Positions 1 through 7,394 of a DNA stretch of 34,539 bases are shown one piece after another; position 1 is the first letter of the stretch, and each line of letters starts with the position of its first letter. A model generated the notes under the pieces. The model ran no database searches. It had not been told where the DNA came from and saw only the letters and a program-made list of their open reading frames with translations. Where the stretch lies: NCBI GenBank assembly GCA_964646925.1, contig CAZYIC010000005.1, positions 1-34,539 on the forward strand. The letters are read 5' to 3'. Position numbers and translations under genes: made by a program. The DNA comes from GWB1-37-8 sp964646925 (GTDB lineage: Bacteria > Patescibacteriota > Microgenomatia > Levybacterales > UBA12049).

Positions 1-1
1 C

Positions 2-184
2 GCAAATGCGGCAAGAGGAGGAAATACTTTTGTCAACAAGAGAAATCTTTGCGATGATAATGCCAGCTATCCCTCGGTTACTTTCATTGAAAGACCTGAT
101 TTCCTATTCTATTTTGCAAAAACATATCTTCTCCCTACCCTTACCCAAAGAACAATCATATACTACCAGGAAGTCGCGCCGTGA
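2..184 (+). CDS. C-terminal fragment of an unknown protein, cut by the window edge
   Basis: Reading the + strand from base 2 gives an uninterrupted frame of 60 residues ending in TGA at 182-184. The peptide contains segments such as FIERPDFLFYFAKTYLLPTL and ends TIIYYQEVAP. No start codon is needed because the gene continues left of the window. Its stop lies 13 nt from the stop of the convergent fusA gene, the tight tail-to-tail packing expected of a real gene here. A competing frame starting at the ATG at base 6 runs out to 209 and would overlap the fusA end, so I prefer this one. I do not recognise the family. Aromatic residues near the C-terminus could suit an envelope protein, but that is a guess. 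Confidence 0.5.
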   Translation, partial: ANAARGGNTFVNKRNLCDDNASYPSVTFIERPDFLFYFAKTYLLPTLTQRTIIYYQEVAP

Positions 185-207
185 TAAAAATCAGATTTTA
201 CTGATTT
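185..207 (-). terminator. Candidate terminator between convergent genes
   Basis: A 7-bp inverted repeat (AAATCAG at 188-194, CTGATTT at 201-207, 6-nt loop) overlaps the fusA stop codon. Read on the minus strand, the second arm runs into TTTTTATCAC, giving a short U-rich tail. The stem is AT-rich and therefore weak. The position between two convergent stops supports a terminator for fusA; the other direction lacks a clear U tract. Confidence 0.45.
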
Positions 208-2309
208 GAAACGCGGCCGGTAAATGTGGATTTAGCAAGCATTTCTTCTTGAATATTTTTGGGGACTTCTTCATAATGCGATGGTTCCATATAGTATGAT
301 GCGCGGCCTTTAGACATCGAACGAAGTATAGTCGCATATCCGGACAATTCGGATAAAGGAACCAAGGCCAAAATAATTGTCGCTCTGGCTCGTTCCTCAG
401 TTCCGGAAATCTGCGCTCTTTTGGAAGACAAATCTCCGATAACATCACCCATAAATTCACTTGGAGTCGTCACTTCAATTTTCATGATTGGCTCTAATAG
501 AGTTAATCCTGCTTTTTTCGTAGCAGCCTGCAAGGCTTGGGATGCTGCGATTTTAAAGGCAATATCGGAAGAATCAACTTCATGAAATGATCCGTCATAA
601 ACAGCTACATTCATATCCACCATTGGATATCCTAGCAAAATTCCATTCTCCATGGTTTCCTTAACTCCTTTTTCAATTGAACTTATAAATACCGCAGGAA
701 TCGTTCCTCCCTTAATTTCATTGAGAAATTCAAATCCTTCTCCTCTGGGTTTTGGCTCAACTCGCAATAAACAGTGTCCGTACTGCCCTTTTCCGCCTGA
801 CTGCTTGATATATTTTCCTTCCCCTTCTGCAATTCTGACAATCGTTTCTTTGTAGGCTACTTGCGGAGCTCCGACATTCGCTTCCACTCCGAAATCTGCT
901 TTCATGGTATTTACTTTGACTTCCAACTGTAGCTCTCCAACTCCTGAGATAATTGTTTGTCCTGTTTCGTGATTCGTCTTGACTTGAAATGTCGGATCTT
1001 CATCCATCAAACGTTTCAAAGCATAACCAAGTTTTTCCTGATCGTTTTTTGTTTTTGGTTCAATTGCCAAAGAAATAACCGGTTCCGGGAAAGAAATTTT
1101 TTCCAAAATAATCGGCTTCTGGGAATCACATAAAGTGTCTCCGGTTGTGGTATCTTTAAGTCCGACAATTGCAACAATTTCTCCGGCAAATGCTTCTTTG
1201 ATCTCTGTTCTCTCGTTGGAATGCATTAACAACAAACGCCCAACTCTTTCCTGAGCGTTTTTGGTACTGTTGTAAATATAGCTTCCCGCAGAAATCTTTC
1301 CCGAATAAATTCTAAAATAGGTAAGTTTTCCAACATGGGGATCATTTTGGATTTTGAAAGCAAGACCCGACAACGCTTCTTCCGGAACAAGTTTTCTGAC
1401 CTCTTCAGCGCCTGTTTTTGGATTTAATCCCTTAACTTGACCCAAATCAACCGGGGATGGGAGATAATCGACAACTCCATCCAAAAGAAGCTGAACACCT
1501 TTGTTTCTCAAAGATGATCCTGCAAAAATAGGAACTAACTTATACTCAATAACTGCTCGTCTTAAAGCTTTTTTCAATTCGTCAACTGTAATTTCTGTAC
1601 CGTTAAGATATTTTTCAACAAGAGCATCATCTGTCTCAGAAATTTTCTCAACAAGTTTTGCTCTGTATTTTTCGATTTCCGGCCCCATTCCCTCAGGAAT
1701 TTCATCAGTTACTTCAAATTTTGCGCCCAATTCTTCTCCTGTCCAAACGACGGATTTTCTTGTCAATAAATCATAAACTCCTTTAAAAGTAGATTCTACT
1801 CCAATTGGCAAAACCATAATTGCCGGATTTGCTCCAAGCCTATCCTCAATTGACTTAACAGTTGCCAGAAAATCTGCTCCCAATTTGTCCATTTTGTTAA
1901 CAAAACAGATTCTCGGAACTTTATATTTATCCGCCTGTCTCCAAACTGTCTCGGATTGAGACTGAACCCCTTCTTCCGCATCCAGAACTGTAATTCCACC
2001 GTCTAAAACACGAAGAGATCTTTCTACTTCTGCTGTAAAATCAACATGCCCGGGAGTGTCAATAATATTAAATCGGTAACCCCGCCAATATGCGGTGGTT
2101 GCGGCGGACACAATAGTAATACCGCGTTTTCTTTCCTCTTCCATCCAATCCATGACTGTCGTGCCCTCGTCAATATCTCCGATTTTGTAGGTTTTCCCTG
2201 TGTAATACAAAATACGCTCGGTAGTAGTAGTTTTTCCCGCGTCAATATGCGCAATAATTCCAATATTGCGGATGTGGTCTAGCTCAACGTATCTCTTATC
2301 TTCAGCCAT
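198..2309 (-). CDS. fusA: Elongation factor G
   Basis: This is a 703-aa translational GTPase that drives tRNA-mRNA translocation on the ribosome and acts with RRF in recycling. The G-domain motifs are intact: G1 AHIDAGKTT (20-28), switch I RGITI (62-66), G3 DTPGH (84-88), G4 NKMD (138-141). Length matches bacterial EF-G (about 690-705 aa), so domains II-V are present; the C-terminal half has the typical GKGQYGH and EFMGDVIGDL segments. ATG at 2307-2309 is the only start giving the conserved N-terminus. No Shine-Dalgarno sits at normal spacing; a GGAGG lies about 40 nt upstream, beyond a hairpin. In most bacteria fusA follows rpsL-rpsG; here it is about 5.7 kb away with its own promoter. Confidence 0.98.
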   Translation of the reverse strand: MAEDKRYVELDHIRNIGIIAHIDAGKTTTTERILYYTGKTYKIGDIDEGTTVMDWMEEERKRGITIVSAATTAYWRGYRFNIIDTPGHVDFTAEVERSLRVLDGGITVLDAEEGVQSQSETVWRQADKYKVPRICFVNKMDKLGADFLATVKSIEDRLGANPAIMVLPIGVESTFKGVYDLLTRKSVVWTGEELGAKFEVTDEIPEGMGPEIEKYRAKLVEKISETDDALVEKYLNGTEITVDELKKALRRAVIEYKLVPIFAGSSLRNKGVQLLLDGVVDYLPSPVDLGQVKGLNPKTGAEEVRKLVPEEALSGLAFKIQNDPHVGKLTYFRIYSGKISAGSYIYNSTKNAQERVGRLLLMHSNERTEIKEAFAGEIVAIVGLKDTTTGDTLCDSQKPIILEKISFPEPVISLAIEPKTKNDQEKLGYALKRLMDEDPTFQVKTNHETGQTIISGVGELQLEVKVNTMKADFGVEANVGAPQVAYKETIVRIAEGEGKYIKQSGGKGQYGHCLLRVEPKPRGEGFEFLNEIKGGTIPAVFISSIEKGVKETMENGILLGYPMVDMNVAVYDGSFHEVDSSDIAFKIAASQALQAATKKAGLTLLEPIMKIEVTTPSEFMGDVIGDLSSKRAQISGTEERARATIILALVPLSELSGYATILRSMSKGRASYYMEPSHYEEVPKNIQEEMLAKSTFTGRVSNQ

Positions 2310-2321
2310 AGTATTTTTAAC

Positions 2322-2344
2322 AAAAACTTCCCTCGTAAGGGAAG
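2322..2344 (-). terminator. Terminator-like hairpin in the fusA leader (possible attenuator)
   Basis: On the minus strand CTTCCCT-TACG-AGGGAAG (stem 2327-2333/2338-2344) is followed directly by TTTTTGTT, the layout of an intrinsic terminator. It lies between the candidate promoter at 2371-2379 and the fusA ATG. A GGAGG just upstream (2352-2356) could pair with CTTCC of the left arm (5 bp with one G-U), giving an alternative fold. Sequence shows the hairpin; attenuation is inference. Confidence 0.55.
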
Positions 2345-2370
2345 CTAATTAACCTCCAAGTGATTTTGTT

Positions 2371-2379
2371 AGTATAACA
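2371..2379 (-). promoter_or_regulatory. Candidate extended -10 promoter of fusA
   Basis: On the minus strand TGTTATACT gives an extended -10 (TG-N-TATACT; the hexamer is 2371-2376). No good -35 stands at 17 nt. A start point near 2364 would give a leader of about 55 nt containing the hairpin at 2322-2344. Confidence 0.5.
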
Positions 2380-2429
2380 TATTTTTGCTTTATGTTCTAT
2401 TGTTTTCGTATTCACTCTTAATACTTTTC

Positions 2430-2705
2430 TTATAAGGAGGCTTTTAATTGTTTTCGCTTAACTATGAGAAACATTAAGTAGGTAAAGACTGTAAAAAACA
2501 CTGCCATAATTCGCCAGATTTTTTTGTGCTTAATGTTTAATCTATTGGATAAATGGTCTATGCCAATCCATGCCAGAGCTATTTCTAAAATTAATACTAC
2601 AAAATAGTAATTTTGCGGTATTGGCATAAATCCTACTACTACCATAAAGACCAGCCAAAATATCCTACCCTTATTTGTACTCATTAAATTCTTAAACCAC
2701 TTCAT
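2430..2705 (-). CDS. Small three-helix membrane protein, unknown function
   Basis: A 91-aa protein with three hydrophobic stretches: about 15-30 (FWLVFMVVVGFMPI), 35-51 (YYFVVLILEIALAWIGI) and 65-81 (IMAVFFTVFTYLMFLIV), ending in a lysine/arginine-rich tail. I do not recognise a family. The frame can be extended to a TTG at 2750, but a good promoter (TTGACT, 17 nt, TATAAA) lies inside that extension, so I choose the ATG at 2703-2705. That ATG has AGGG eight bases upstream, a plausible Shine-Dalgarno. It is a single gene between fusA and the small paralog pair; there is no functional context. Confidence 0.6.
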   Translation of the reverse strand: MKWFKNLMSTNKGRIFWLVFMVVVGFMPIPQNYYFVVLILEIALAWIGIDHLSNRLNIKHKKIWRIMAVFFTVFTYLMFLIVKRKQLKASL

Positions 2706-2721
2706 ATTTAACCCTACTCTT

Positions 2722-2750
2722 TTTATACTCTTTTTTAAGATTGAAGTCAA
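2722..2750 (-). promoter_or_regulatory. Promoter of the 91-aa membrane protein
   Basis: Minus strand: -35 TTGACT (2745-2750), 17-nt spacer, -10 TATAAA (2722-2727). This is close to the sigma70 consensus. A start near 2715 leaves a leader of about 10 nt with AGGG before ATG 2705. It decides the start codon of the downstream gene. Confidence 0.7.
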
Positions 2751-2910
2751 AGAATAGTCTTACCTAATCAATAAATGGACTGAAATAGGAATTTTGCCTA
2801 ATCGAAAAAAGTGACAGAATCTTTAAGAAGGAAAAGTTACAACTATACAAACCAGGTCTGTGCAGAATAGACATACAAGGAATAAATCAATTTTTGTTTA
2901 GATAAAAAAG

Positions 2911-2975
2911 TGCTACACAATGACAAACGTGGGAAAATTTATCGTGATTGCCAACATTAATTCTCCTCGAAATTA
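2911..2975 (+). pseudogene. Decayed copy of the cyclophilin gene's 5' end
   Basis: This stretch aligns with the start of the cyclophilin gene at 6749-6809. Shared blocks include a TAC..CAATRACAAAYGTGGGAAAA core, GATTG, and TTAATTCTCCTCG, about 80% identity over roughly 55 bases by eye with small gaps. The ATGATG start of the intact gene is ATCGTG here and no long frame follows, so this is non-coding. It lies in the 353-base gap 2751-3103, otherwise holding only the hairpin and promoter listed next. Direction matches the intact gene. A shared regulatory block instead of a gene relic is possible. Confidence 0.5.
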
Positions 2976-2990
2976 AATATTGACACACCA

Positions 2991-3014
2991 CTCTAATGAT
3001 ATGTCTCATTAGAG
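2991..3014. repeat. 9-bp perfect inverted repeat
   Basis: CTCTAATGA (2991-2999) and TCATTAGAG (3006-3014) form a perfect 9-bp stem with a 6-nt loop, upstream of the promoter of the first small membrane paralog. There is no T tract after either arm, so an operator or relic is more likely than a terminator. Confidence 0.6.
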
Positions 3015-3027
3015 CGTTAGACGTTAG

Positions 3028-3056
3028 TTGTTGATATGGAAATTTTGTGATATGGT
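3028..3056 (+). promoter_or_regulatory. Candidate promoter of the first small membrane paralog
   Basis: TTGTTG (3028-3033), 17 nt, TATGGT (3051-3056). Weak by consensus, but the block is conserved in place and sequence before the second paralog (3475-3503), including the AAATTTTGTG spacer. Here about 47 nt separate the -10 from the ATG, and a 12-codon frame (ATG 3061 to TAA 3099) sits between. Confidence 0.45.
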
Positions 3057-3103
3057 ATTTATGGTAGCGTATCATGATAGAGTAATCATGCAAGAATAAA
3101 ACT

Positions 3104-3349
3104 ATGAGCAAAAAATCATTCGTGGTTATTTTGATATTCAGCGTAATTGCGACTTATGGAGTGGCCTCTTTAGATCTCGTCTTTAATGTGTCAAAGGGGA
3201 GACTTATTGGGCTTCCATTTGGATTCTCTAGTTTTAATTTTTTTGGATCTGAAACAGAAAGCACAATGCTTTTATTGGATGTAGTTTTCTGGTTCTTGAT
3301 CATTTGGGGAATTTGGAAACTATTTAAAAAAGTTATTGATAGAAAATAG
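3104..3349 (+). CDS. Small two-helix membrane protein, tandem paralog A
   Basis: An 81-aa protein with an N-terminal hydrophobic helix (about 5-25, FVVILIFSVIATYGVASLDLV), a polar or glycine/phenylalanine-rich middle, and a second helix (about 57-74, LLLDVVFWFLIIWGIWKLF) with a basic tail. It is a paralog of the next gene: both begin MxKKxFVVILIxSV and end with FFWFxxIWxIWKxF-type helices. The first 45 nt of the two genes are nearly identical, while the centres have diverged. No family is recognised. The shape is shared by holins, immunity proteins and tiny envelope proteins; sequence does not choose among them. Confidence 0.6.
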   Translation: MSKKSFVVILIFSVIATYGVASLDLVFNVSKGRLIGLPFGFSSFNFFGSETESTMLLLDVVFWFLIIWGIWKLFKKVIDRK

Positions 3350-3412
3350 TTACCTTATCTCCTCTGATCGTGCGGAACAACCACTTCTGTTGTGGAGAAC
3401 AAGGTTAATATC

Positions 3413-3431
3413 TTCCACCTTTAAGGTGGAA
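3413..3431. repeat. 8-bp inverted repeat before paralog B
   Basis: TTCCACCT (3413-3420), loop TTA, AGGTGGAA (3424-3431). It lies in the 160-nt gap between the two paralogs, in the same relative position as the hairpin before paralog A but of different sequence. Could terminate paralog A transcription weakly or serve as an operator. Confidence 0.5.
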
Positions 3432-3474
3432 TCATATTGACACCTCCTGTATTTCCACGCATTAATGTTCAGTG

Positions 3475-3503
3475 TTGTTGATGTGCAAATTTTGTGGTAG
3501 TGT
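3475..3503 (+). promoter_or_regulatory. Candidate leaderless promoter of paralog B
   Basis: TTGTTG (3475-3480), 17 nt, extended -10 TGG-TAGTGT (3498-3503), then only six bases (AAAATT) to the ATG at 3510. Conserved with the block at 3028-3056. The spacing predicts a transcript starting at or within a few bases of the start codon. Confidence 0.45.
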
Positions 3504-3509
3504 AAAATT

Positions 3510-3758
3510 ATGACCAAAAAATTATTTGTGGTTATTTTGATATTGAGCGTAGTTGCTATGTATGTAGCTTCTATAATTAATGCTATAGCAACAAATACAC
3601 TTATCGCTGGTGAGTCTGGATTTCCATTCAAAGATAGTAGAGCGACAATGTTTGGCACTGGAACTACTAATTATTTTTTGATGACTTTAAATACTTTCTT
3701 CTGGTTTGTTGTAATTTGGATAATCTGGAAAATATTTTTTAATAAATCGAGAAAATAA
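3510..3758 (+). CDS. Small two-helix membrane protein, tandem paralog B
   Basis: An 82-aa paralog of the protein at 3104-3349. Helix one is about residues 5-25 (LFVVILILSVVAMYVASIINA); helix two about 56-75 (LNTFFWFVVIWIIWKIFF) with a basic C-terminus. The middle differs strongly from paralog A, so the duplication is old or the middle evolves fast, while both membrane ends are kept. Its stop (3756-3758) abuts the stop of the convergent lipase gene with no spacer. Function unknown. Confidence 0.6.
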   Translation: MTKKLFVVILILSVVAMYVASIINAIATNTLIAGESGFPFKDSRATMFGTGTTNYFLMTLNTFFWFVVIWIIWKIFFNKSRK

Positions 3759-6653
3759 CTAATAACTATACTTCAGGCTGCCTTTTTCTGTTGAGATCTG
3801 CAATATCCTCATCCCATCCGCTATCTCCTTTTGTTTGCCGATAGCGACAGTGGTTTTATTTGTCTTAGGATCATAGCTTAGTTGTATTTTTACAACTCCT
3901 TTGATTTCAAATGTCTGACTGAATGACTTTACTGCGCCGTTTTTATACACCTGATATTTAATGGAGAGTTTATTTGTATCTATAACTGCCGGAACTGAAT
4001 TATAGGACAAAGATGTTATGCTGAAAACCGAATTAGAACCATGAGCCCTATCCGTATCCGTAAGTATTAACGTATTTTCTGATTTATCTGTTATAACAAC
4101 CTGTTCCTTGTTCTTTGAGATTTGTGTCTGAGCAATATTTGTCTGACTGACATTATCCAATCCGGTCAGAACGATATCCCGTAATTGAGTGTCGAAATGA
4201 ATATTCGCTTCAGGCACAGTTTCATCATAGACTTCGTCCCCTGTTAATATAACTGTCGGATTTACGGTTTTGTCGATAATGCCATTGCCATCTTGGTCAA
4301 TTTGGAGAATCGGCGGCTCATTTGATGATGTGTCCAGATTAGTTTCTCCTTTTGTAGAATTAGTTAAGGGAATATCGTTGTATAAAACTGCAAATGTATT
4401 TATATCATTTTCAAATTTTCTAATCTTAAAATCAAAGTTTCCCCGATCTGTTGCTTCAAATTTTATGTTGTAATTTCCATTATCGGGAAGAAAGATAAAT
4501 TTAGCATCATCCAAAGTATCATAAGAACTTCCCGGAATATTTGCTTCAAAATCCCCATCAGAAGTTGGTCCTGTATGATTCCCTAAGGAATCATAAACAT
4601 GAATATTAACTGGTGAATGCACGGAAATCTGAGCTCCGCTGAAATGATAAGGTTGAACGGAAACTCCGTTAGGCAGTTGGTTATCGTTGTTGAGAATATT
4701 TTTTACTAAATTTAGCGCAGGCCCAGAAGCAACCAAATTGCCATGCTCTTGATTGGTATAAAAAACTTTAGCGGGATTAAACAATGACTTATTTCTTCCA
4801 GCATCATTTAAAGAAGCGCTGAAAAGAGGCACTATTTCATCACCATTAATATTAATCATGTCTTTATGAATATACGGAACTCCCAACAATGATATTCTTT
4901 TTTCTTCAATAATTTGGCCTAAGGTAGGTTGCCCAGATCCTGTAATCACCGTAACATCAACGTCATTTGTATTAGGTAACGAATTATCTAAAGCATGGAA
5001 AGTTTCAGAAGGATTAAAAAGAGACGTGTTAAAGCTAAGGCTGGTTAGTAAATTTTTAATCTGCGTATAATTTAGAGTTCCGGATTCTGTTTTGTAAGGA
5101 TAAGGATGATTAATATCTTGTCCATTATAAAAGTTGAAATATTCTTGAGATGGAACAAGCTCATATCCACTAATCATATTCTTAATTACATCCTTTACTT
5201 CGGATTGATTAATCGATAAGCAGAAGGGGCCAAATTCCAATGCTAGACAGTCACCATATAGTAAAGTTTTTAAAGACTTAACGCTTCCTAAATGCGGAGT
5301 TCCTAAAGTGAATAATTTTCTGACATTTTTGGCTTTTTCAGAATCCGCAATATAATTTCTCGCAACCAGTCCGCCCATTGAATGAGCTATAATATCTACC
5401 CTATCACTTCCTGTTTCTGTTTTTACAGATTGTATTTTCTGATCTAGAAGTGATGCCGTGCCCGAAATATCTAATCTCCAATCATAGGGGAAAATAAATA
5501 AAGTTTTATTTAAATCATGACCATTATCTGTAAAAAATTTAATGAAATCGCCATAAAACCTTTGTAAAAAAGCTCCACTGAGAACAACTTGAGGATATTC
5601 TGGGGTTTGTCCATCGGCTTTGAGTTTTAGAATATCAAAATAATCATCACAAGGTGAGATAAGTGCCATCTTTGTATTTACCCAAACGATATCATTAACA
5701 CCATAACTAAATTCCGGCAAAATTCCGCAATCTTTAATTGTTGATGTGAAAGTCTGATCGCTTTTCAATTCCGATCCCGCTATTCCCGGAATAAGTATAA
5801 GAGGTGTAAGGGGTGTTTGAGGCGCTGGACATTCTCCGGACGGAACTTCAAACGCATTAAGTTCATAATTATCAAAAGAGTAATTACTCCAAATCACGCT
5901 CTTGGGAGCAAATGTATTACCATCACATTCTAGATCTTCTACTCGTTTGCCTGCGGGGACATTAGCAAAAAGCGCCGGAGAACTGCCGTCTTTATTAACA
6001 GAGAAAATCTGCGATCCGCCATCATTTGCCACATAAAGTTTTGCTGCCGACCCGACAGCAAGTCCTGTTTTTCCATAGGGAGCAAATCTGGCCGCGTCAA
6101 AAGAGCTCAAGAAATCTCCTGTTTGAGCATAGTGATAAATGTTTGTTTGGCCCCCTGGTCCAAGCCAGATTGTGCCATCCGTAGAATCAAATGTCACTCC
6201 GCTTAACCAACTTTCTCCTTTTGCCTGTGCGTGCGTAAACCGCAAAGTTGCTGTGCCCCGATGTGCAACTCGATCCAAAGTAACAGTATATATTTTATGC
6301 GGTCTTGCCCTAGCGCTTCCCACCCATAACCGATTGTTTTGAGCATCCCATGACATACCGGCAATACCTTCGATGGCCGAAATTCCATCAACAGTATATG
6401 CCCCGAGATTTCTGCCATCAACCGGACTTACGCGAGTAATTGTATTGCTAACTGTACAACTTAATAGAAGCTCTCTTCCATCAAAAGCAAGTCCGGCGCT
6501 AAAATAAAAACAGTCAGGTATTGGGTTAATAAAGATGCTTCGCAAAACATCTCCAGTTGATGCGCGTACCTGCCCAACTCCGCCAAACAAACCAAATATT
6601 GCTATTAAGATTACCAATAATAAATTACCAAAACTGCGGGAGAATAATCTCAC
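3759..6653 (-). CDS. Secreted LCAT-like lipase/acyltransferase with N-terminal propeller-like region
   Basis: A 964-aa exported protein with a signal peptide (about 1-31, hydrophobic LLLVILIAIFGLFGG, VRA before the cut). Residues about 45-270 have repeats of the type found in NHL/SMP-30-like propellers. Residues about 285-650 match the LCAT-type alpha/beta-hydrolase: LILIPGIAGSEL (oxyanion-loop region), nucleophile IIAHSMGG (Ser425), TLGTPHLGS, then NGDEIVPLFSAS (likely Asp605) and QEHGNLV (likely His637). The remaining 300 residues look like beta-rich adhesion or carbohydrate-binding modules. Start is GTG (6651-6653); no ATG is available near the signal peptide. Family members hydrolyse or transfer acyl chains of phospholipids; for a CPR cell, scavenging host lipids is plausible but inferred. 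Cyclophilin is divergent. Confidence 0.82.
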   Translation of the reverse strand: MRLFSRSFGNLLLVILIAIFGLFGGVGQVRASTGDVLRSIFINPIPDCFYFSAGLAFDGRELLLSCTVSNTITRVSPVDGRNLGAYTVDGISAIEGIAGMSWDAQNNRLWVGSARARPHKIYTVTLDRVAHRGTATLRFTHAQAKGESWLSGVTFDSTDGTIWLGPGGQTNIYHYAQTGDFLSSFDAARFAPYGKTGLAVGSAAKLYVANDGGSQIFSVNKDGSSPALFANVPAGKRVEDLECDGNTFAPKSVIWSNYSFDNYELNAFEVPSGECPAPQTPLTPLILIPGIAGSELKSDQTFTSTIKDCGILPEFSYGVNDIVWVNTKMALISPCDDYFDILKLKADGQTPEYPQVVLSGAFLQRFYGDFIKFFTDNGHDLNKTLFIFPYDWRLDISGTASLLDQKIQSVKTETGSDRVDIIAHSMGGLVARNYIADSEKAKNVRKLFTLGTPHLGSVKSLKTLLYGDCLALEFGPFCLSINQSEVKDVIKNMISGYELVPSQEYFNFYNGQDINHPYPYKTESGTLNYTQIKNLLTSLSFNTSLFNPSETFHALDNSLPNTNDVDVTVITGSGQPTLGQIIEEKRISLLGVPYIHKDMININGDEIVPLFSASLNDAGRNKSLFNPAKVFYTNQEHGNLVASGPALNLVKNILNNDNQLPNGVSVQPYHFSGAQISVHSPVNIHVYDSLGNHTGPTSDGDFEANIPGSSYDTLDDAKFIFLPDNGNYNIKFEATDRGNFDFKIRKFENDINTFAVLYNDIPLTNSTKGETNLDTSSNEPPILQIDQDGNGIIDKTVNPTVILTGDEVYDETVPEANIHFDTQLRDIVLTGLDNVSQTNIAQTQISKNKEQVVITDKSENTLILTDTDRAHGSNSVFSITSLSYNSVPAVIDTNKLSIKYQVYKNGAVKSFSQTFEIKGVVKIQLSYDPKTNKTTVAIGKQKEIADGMRILQISTEKGSLKYSY

Positions 6654-6660
6654 TAATTAA

Positions 6661-6689
6661 AATGTAATGGAAAGTTATAGTCTGCGCAA
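6661..6689 (-). promoter_or_regulatory. Candidate leaderless promoter of the lipase gene
   Basis: Minus strand: TTGCGC (6684-6689), 17 nt, TACATT (6661-6666), then seven bases to the GTG at 6653. The boxes are moderate matches; the short -10-to-start distance is the same as for several other genes here. Confidence 0.4.
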
Positions 6690-6749
6690 TGGGTAAAATA
6701 TTTAGATGATGCATATTCTCTTTGGCGGCTTTTTTATGATATTCCATTA

Positions 6750-6758
6750 TGGTACAAT
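6750..6758 (+). promoter_or_regulatory. Candidate extended -10 promoter of the cyclophilin gene
   Basis: TGG-TACAAT (hexamer 6753-6758) is an extended -10. A start near 6765 leaves about 13 nt to the ATG at 6778, with GGGA in between. Because the promoter lies inside the longest open frame (from 6706), it argues that the real start is 6778. Confidence 0.5.
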
Positions 6759-6777
6759 AACAAATGTGGGAAAAATT

Positions 6778-7392
6778 ATGATGATTGTTGCTTTAATTCT
6801 CCTCGGATTATTTGTTGTCCTTATGATTAACAATAATGCGACAAAACTAAAACCTGCAGTGATCCAAGATGCGACACTCAACCCTAAATCCATAACTTCT
6901 GCTCAATCGCAAGATAAAGCCCTAAACTTAACTCCATCTCCAACATCCCAAACTAACAATGTATCGGTATCAAATGAAGTGACGGCCGTCATAAAAACTG
7001 ATAGAGGGAATATTGAATTAACTCTTTATCCAGATTCGGAGCCTAACACTGTAAAAAACTTTTTAGCAAAAGCTAAAAGCGGATTTTATAATAATTTAAC
7101 TTTTCACAGGGTTGAAGACTGGGTAATTCAGGGCGGAGATCCGGATGGAAATGGCACAGGCGGAGGAAATATGCCGGTTGAATTTAATAATAAACCTTTC
7201 GTGGTTGGCGCTGTTGGAGTTGCCAGCAGGGGCGATGGAAAAATCCAAAATGACGCGCAATTTTTCATTACCAAGAAAGATTCACAATTTCTAAACGGTA
7301 AATATACAAATTTTGGAATAGTAACCAAAGGAATGGATGTAGTTAAAGCGATCCAAATCGGTGACAAAATTCTAGGAATCCAATTAGACTAA
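6778..7392 (+). CDS. Membrane-anchored cyclophilin-type peptidyl-prolyl isomerase
   Basis: A 204-aa protein: N-terminal signal anchor (about 2-18, MIVALILLGLFVVLMI), a Ser/Thr/Gln/Asn-rich linker to about residue 70, then a cyclophilin domain. Family motifs visible are FHRV (active-site Arg), IQGGDPDGNGTGGG, and DAQFFIT. It catalyses cis-trans isomerisation of X-Pro bonds, here presumably outside the membrane, to help fold secreted proteins. The frame opens at 6706, but a promoter lies in that part and ATG-ATG at 6778 starts the natural signal anchor. The domain is compact (about 135 aa), normal for bacterial cyclophilins. The end overlaps the inverted repeat of the four-helix gene; the lipase gene is divergent. 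Confidence 0.92.
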   Translation: MMIVALILLGLFVVLMINNNATKLKPAVIQDATLNPKSITSAQSQDKALNLTPSPTSQTNNVSVSNEVTAVIKTDRGNIELTLYPDSEPNTVKNFLAKAKSGFYNNLTFHRVEDWVIQGGDPDGNGTGGGNMPVEFNNKPFVVGAVGVASRGDGKIQNDAQFFITKKDSQFLNGKYTNFGIVTKGMDVVKAIQIGDKILGIQLD

Positions 7393-7394
7393 TT
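7380..7394. repeat. Left 15-nt inverted repeat flanking the four-helix gene
   Basis: CCAATTAGACTAATT here is the exact reverse complement of 7943-7957 (AATTAGTCTAATTGG). This arm overlaps the cyclophilin stop codon and abuts the stop of the convergent four-helix-bundle gene at 7393. Confidence 0.75.

Noticed and set aside
6..209. 67-aa + strand frame at the window start
   Set aside because: It overlaps the fusA end, and a different frame (2-184) reads openly from the window edge and stops just short of fusA, which fits a real gene end better.
2887..3111. 74-aa minus-strand frame in the gap before paralog A
   Set aside because: It runs through the perfect hairpin, the cyclophilin-like relic and the promoter block; the peptide has no family features.
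3350..3658. 102-aa minus-strand frame
   Set aside because: It is antisense to paralog B and covers its promoter; paralog B is supported by its sister gene.
6706..6777. 24-residue N-terminal extension of cyclophilin
   Set aside because: The extended -10 promoter lies within it, and the internal ATG gives a normal signal anchor.
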